The notes under the pieces: generated by a model
Told to the model about the DNA's origin: nothing
The model's database searches: none
What the model saw: only the letters and a program-made list of their open reading frames with translations
Part shown: positions 5,218-5,253 of the stretch, one piece after another
Layout: every line of letters starts with the position of its first letter
Numbering within the stretch: the first letter of the stretch is position 1
Program-made: the position numbers and the translations under genes
Source: a bacterium UBP3_UBA3054
Lineage (GTDB): Bacteria > Auribacterota > UBA3054
DNA length: 5,253 nucleotides
Direction of reading: 5' to 3'
Assembly: GCA_002366995.1 (NCBI GenBank)
Contig: DFCM01000002.1
Span: 1-5,253, forward strand

Positions 5218-5253
5218 ATGAGAACACCCGTCATTGCCGGCAACTGGAAAATG
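5218..5253 (+). CDS. tpiA: Triosephosphate isomerase, N-terminal 12 codons only
   Basis: The last 36 bases encode MRTPVIAGNWKM, the signature N-terminus of triosephosphate isomerase. The Asn and Lys of the GNWK motif are active-site residues; the Lys is the catalytic lysine (Lys12/13 in well-studied enzymes). The enzyme interconverts dihydroxyacetone phosphate and glyceraldehyde 3-phosphate in glycolysis and gluconeogenesis. The SD is AAGGA directly overlapping the TAA stop of the small basic protein gene, 4 nt before the ATG, so the two genes are almost certainly co-transcribed and may be translationally coupled. The rest of the gene lies beyond the window. Confidence 0.92.
   Translation, partial: MRTPVIAGNWKM

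Overview
The window most likely comes from a bacterium of the PVC group (Planctomycetes, Verrucomicrobia, Lentisphaerae, Chlamydiae and relatives). The main evidence is a 50-residue basic protein at 5059-5211 that matches, from memory, a short family largely restricted to that group. The protein begins with an HPS motif, has a KRNVLKRLERI core and ends in EGQTVYGLPKTK. Genes are G/C-rich and intergenic gaps are A/T-rich, with clear Shine-Dalgarno (SD) sites at most starts. Nothing marks the region as a phage, plasmid or insertion element. It looks like ordinary chromosome.

The layout is two divergent gene blocks around a 214-bp promoter region (4086-4299). The left block runs on the minus strand: a secreted protein of unknown function (2820-4085), then the chromosome-dimer recombinase xerD (1924-2823) overlapping its stop by 4 bp, then after 76 bp a large two-domain GT2-GT4 glycosyltransferase (1-1847, cut by the window edge) with its own extended -10 promoter. 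The right block runs on the plus strand: an exported modular protein with three degenerate repeats and a SmpA/BamE-like tail (4300-5025), then the small basic protein (5059-5211), then the first 12 codons of triosephosphate isomerase (5218-5253). Gaps of 33 and 6 bp with no terminator suggest one operon.

The most unusual point is the start of xerD. The protein clearly continues 37 residues upstream of the first conventional start codon (TTG at 2712), but no ATG, GTG or TTG lies in that stretch. The best-placed start is ATA at 2823-2821, 8 nt after AAAGGA. The junction reads ATAA where a stop/start overlap would normally read ATGA. One base change that keeps the upstream stop (TGA to TAA) would have turned ATG into ATA. 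About 90 bp into xerD there is also a perfect 12-bp inverted repeat with a 10-nt loop.

Functionally, the genes cover envelope and surface work (two exported proteins and a glycosyltransferase), chromosome segregation (XerD), a putative nucleic-acid-binding basic protein, and central metabolism (TpiA). No defence system, CRISPR array, tRNA or rRNA is visible. No gene-free stretch exceeds 300 bp.
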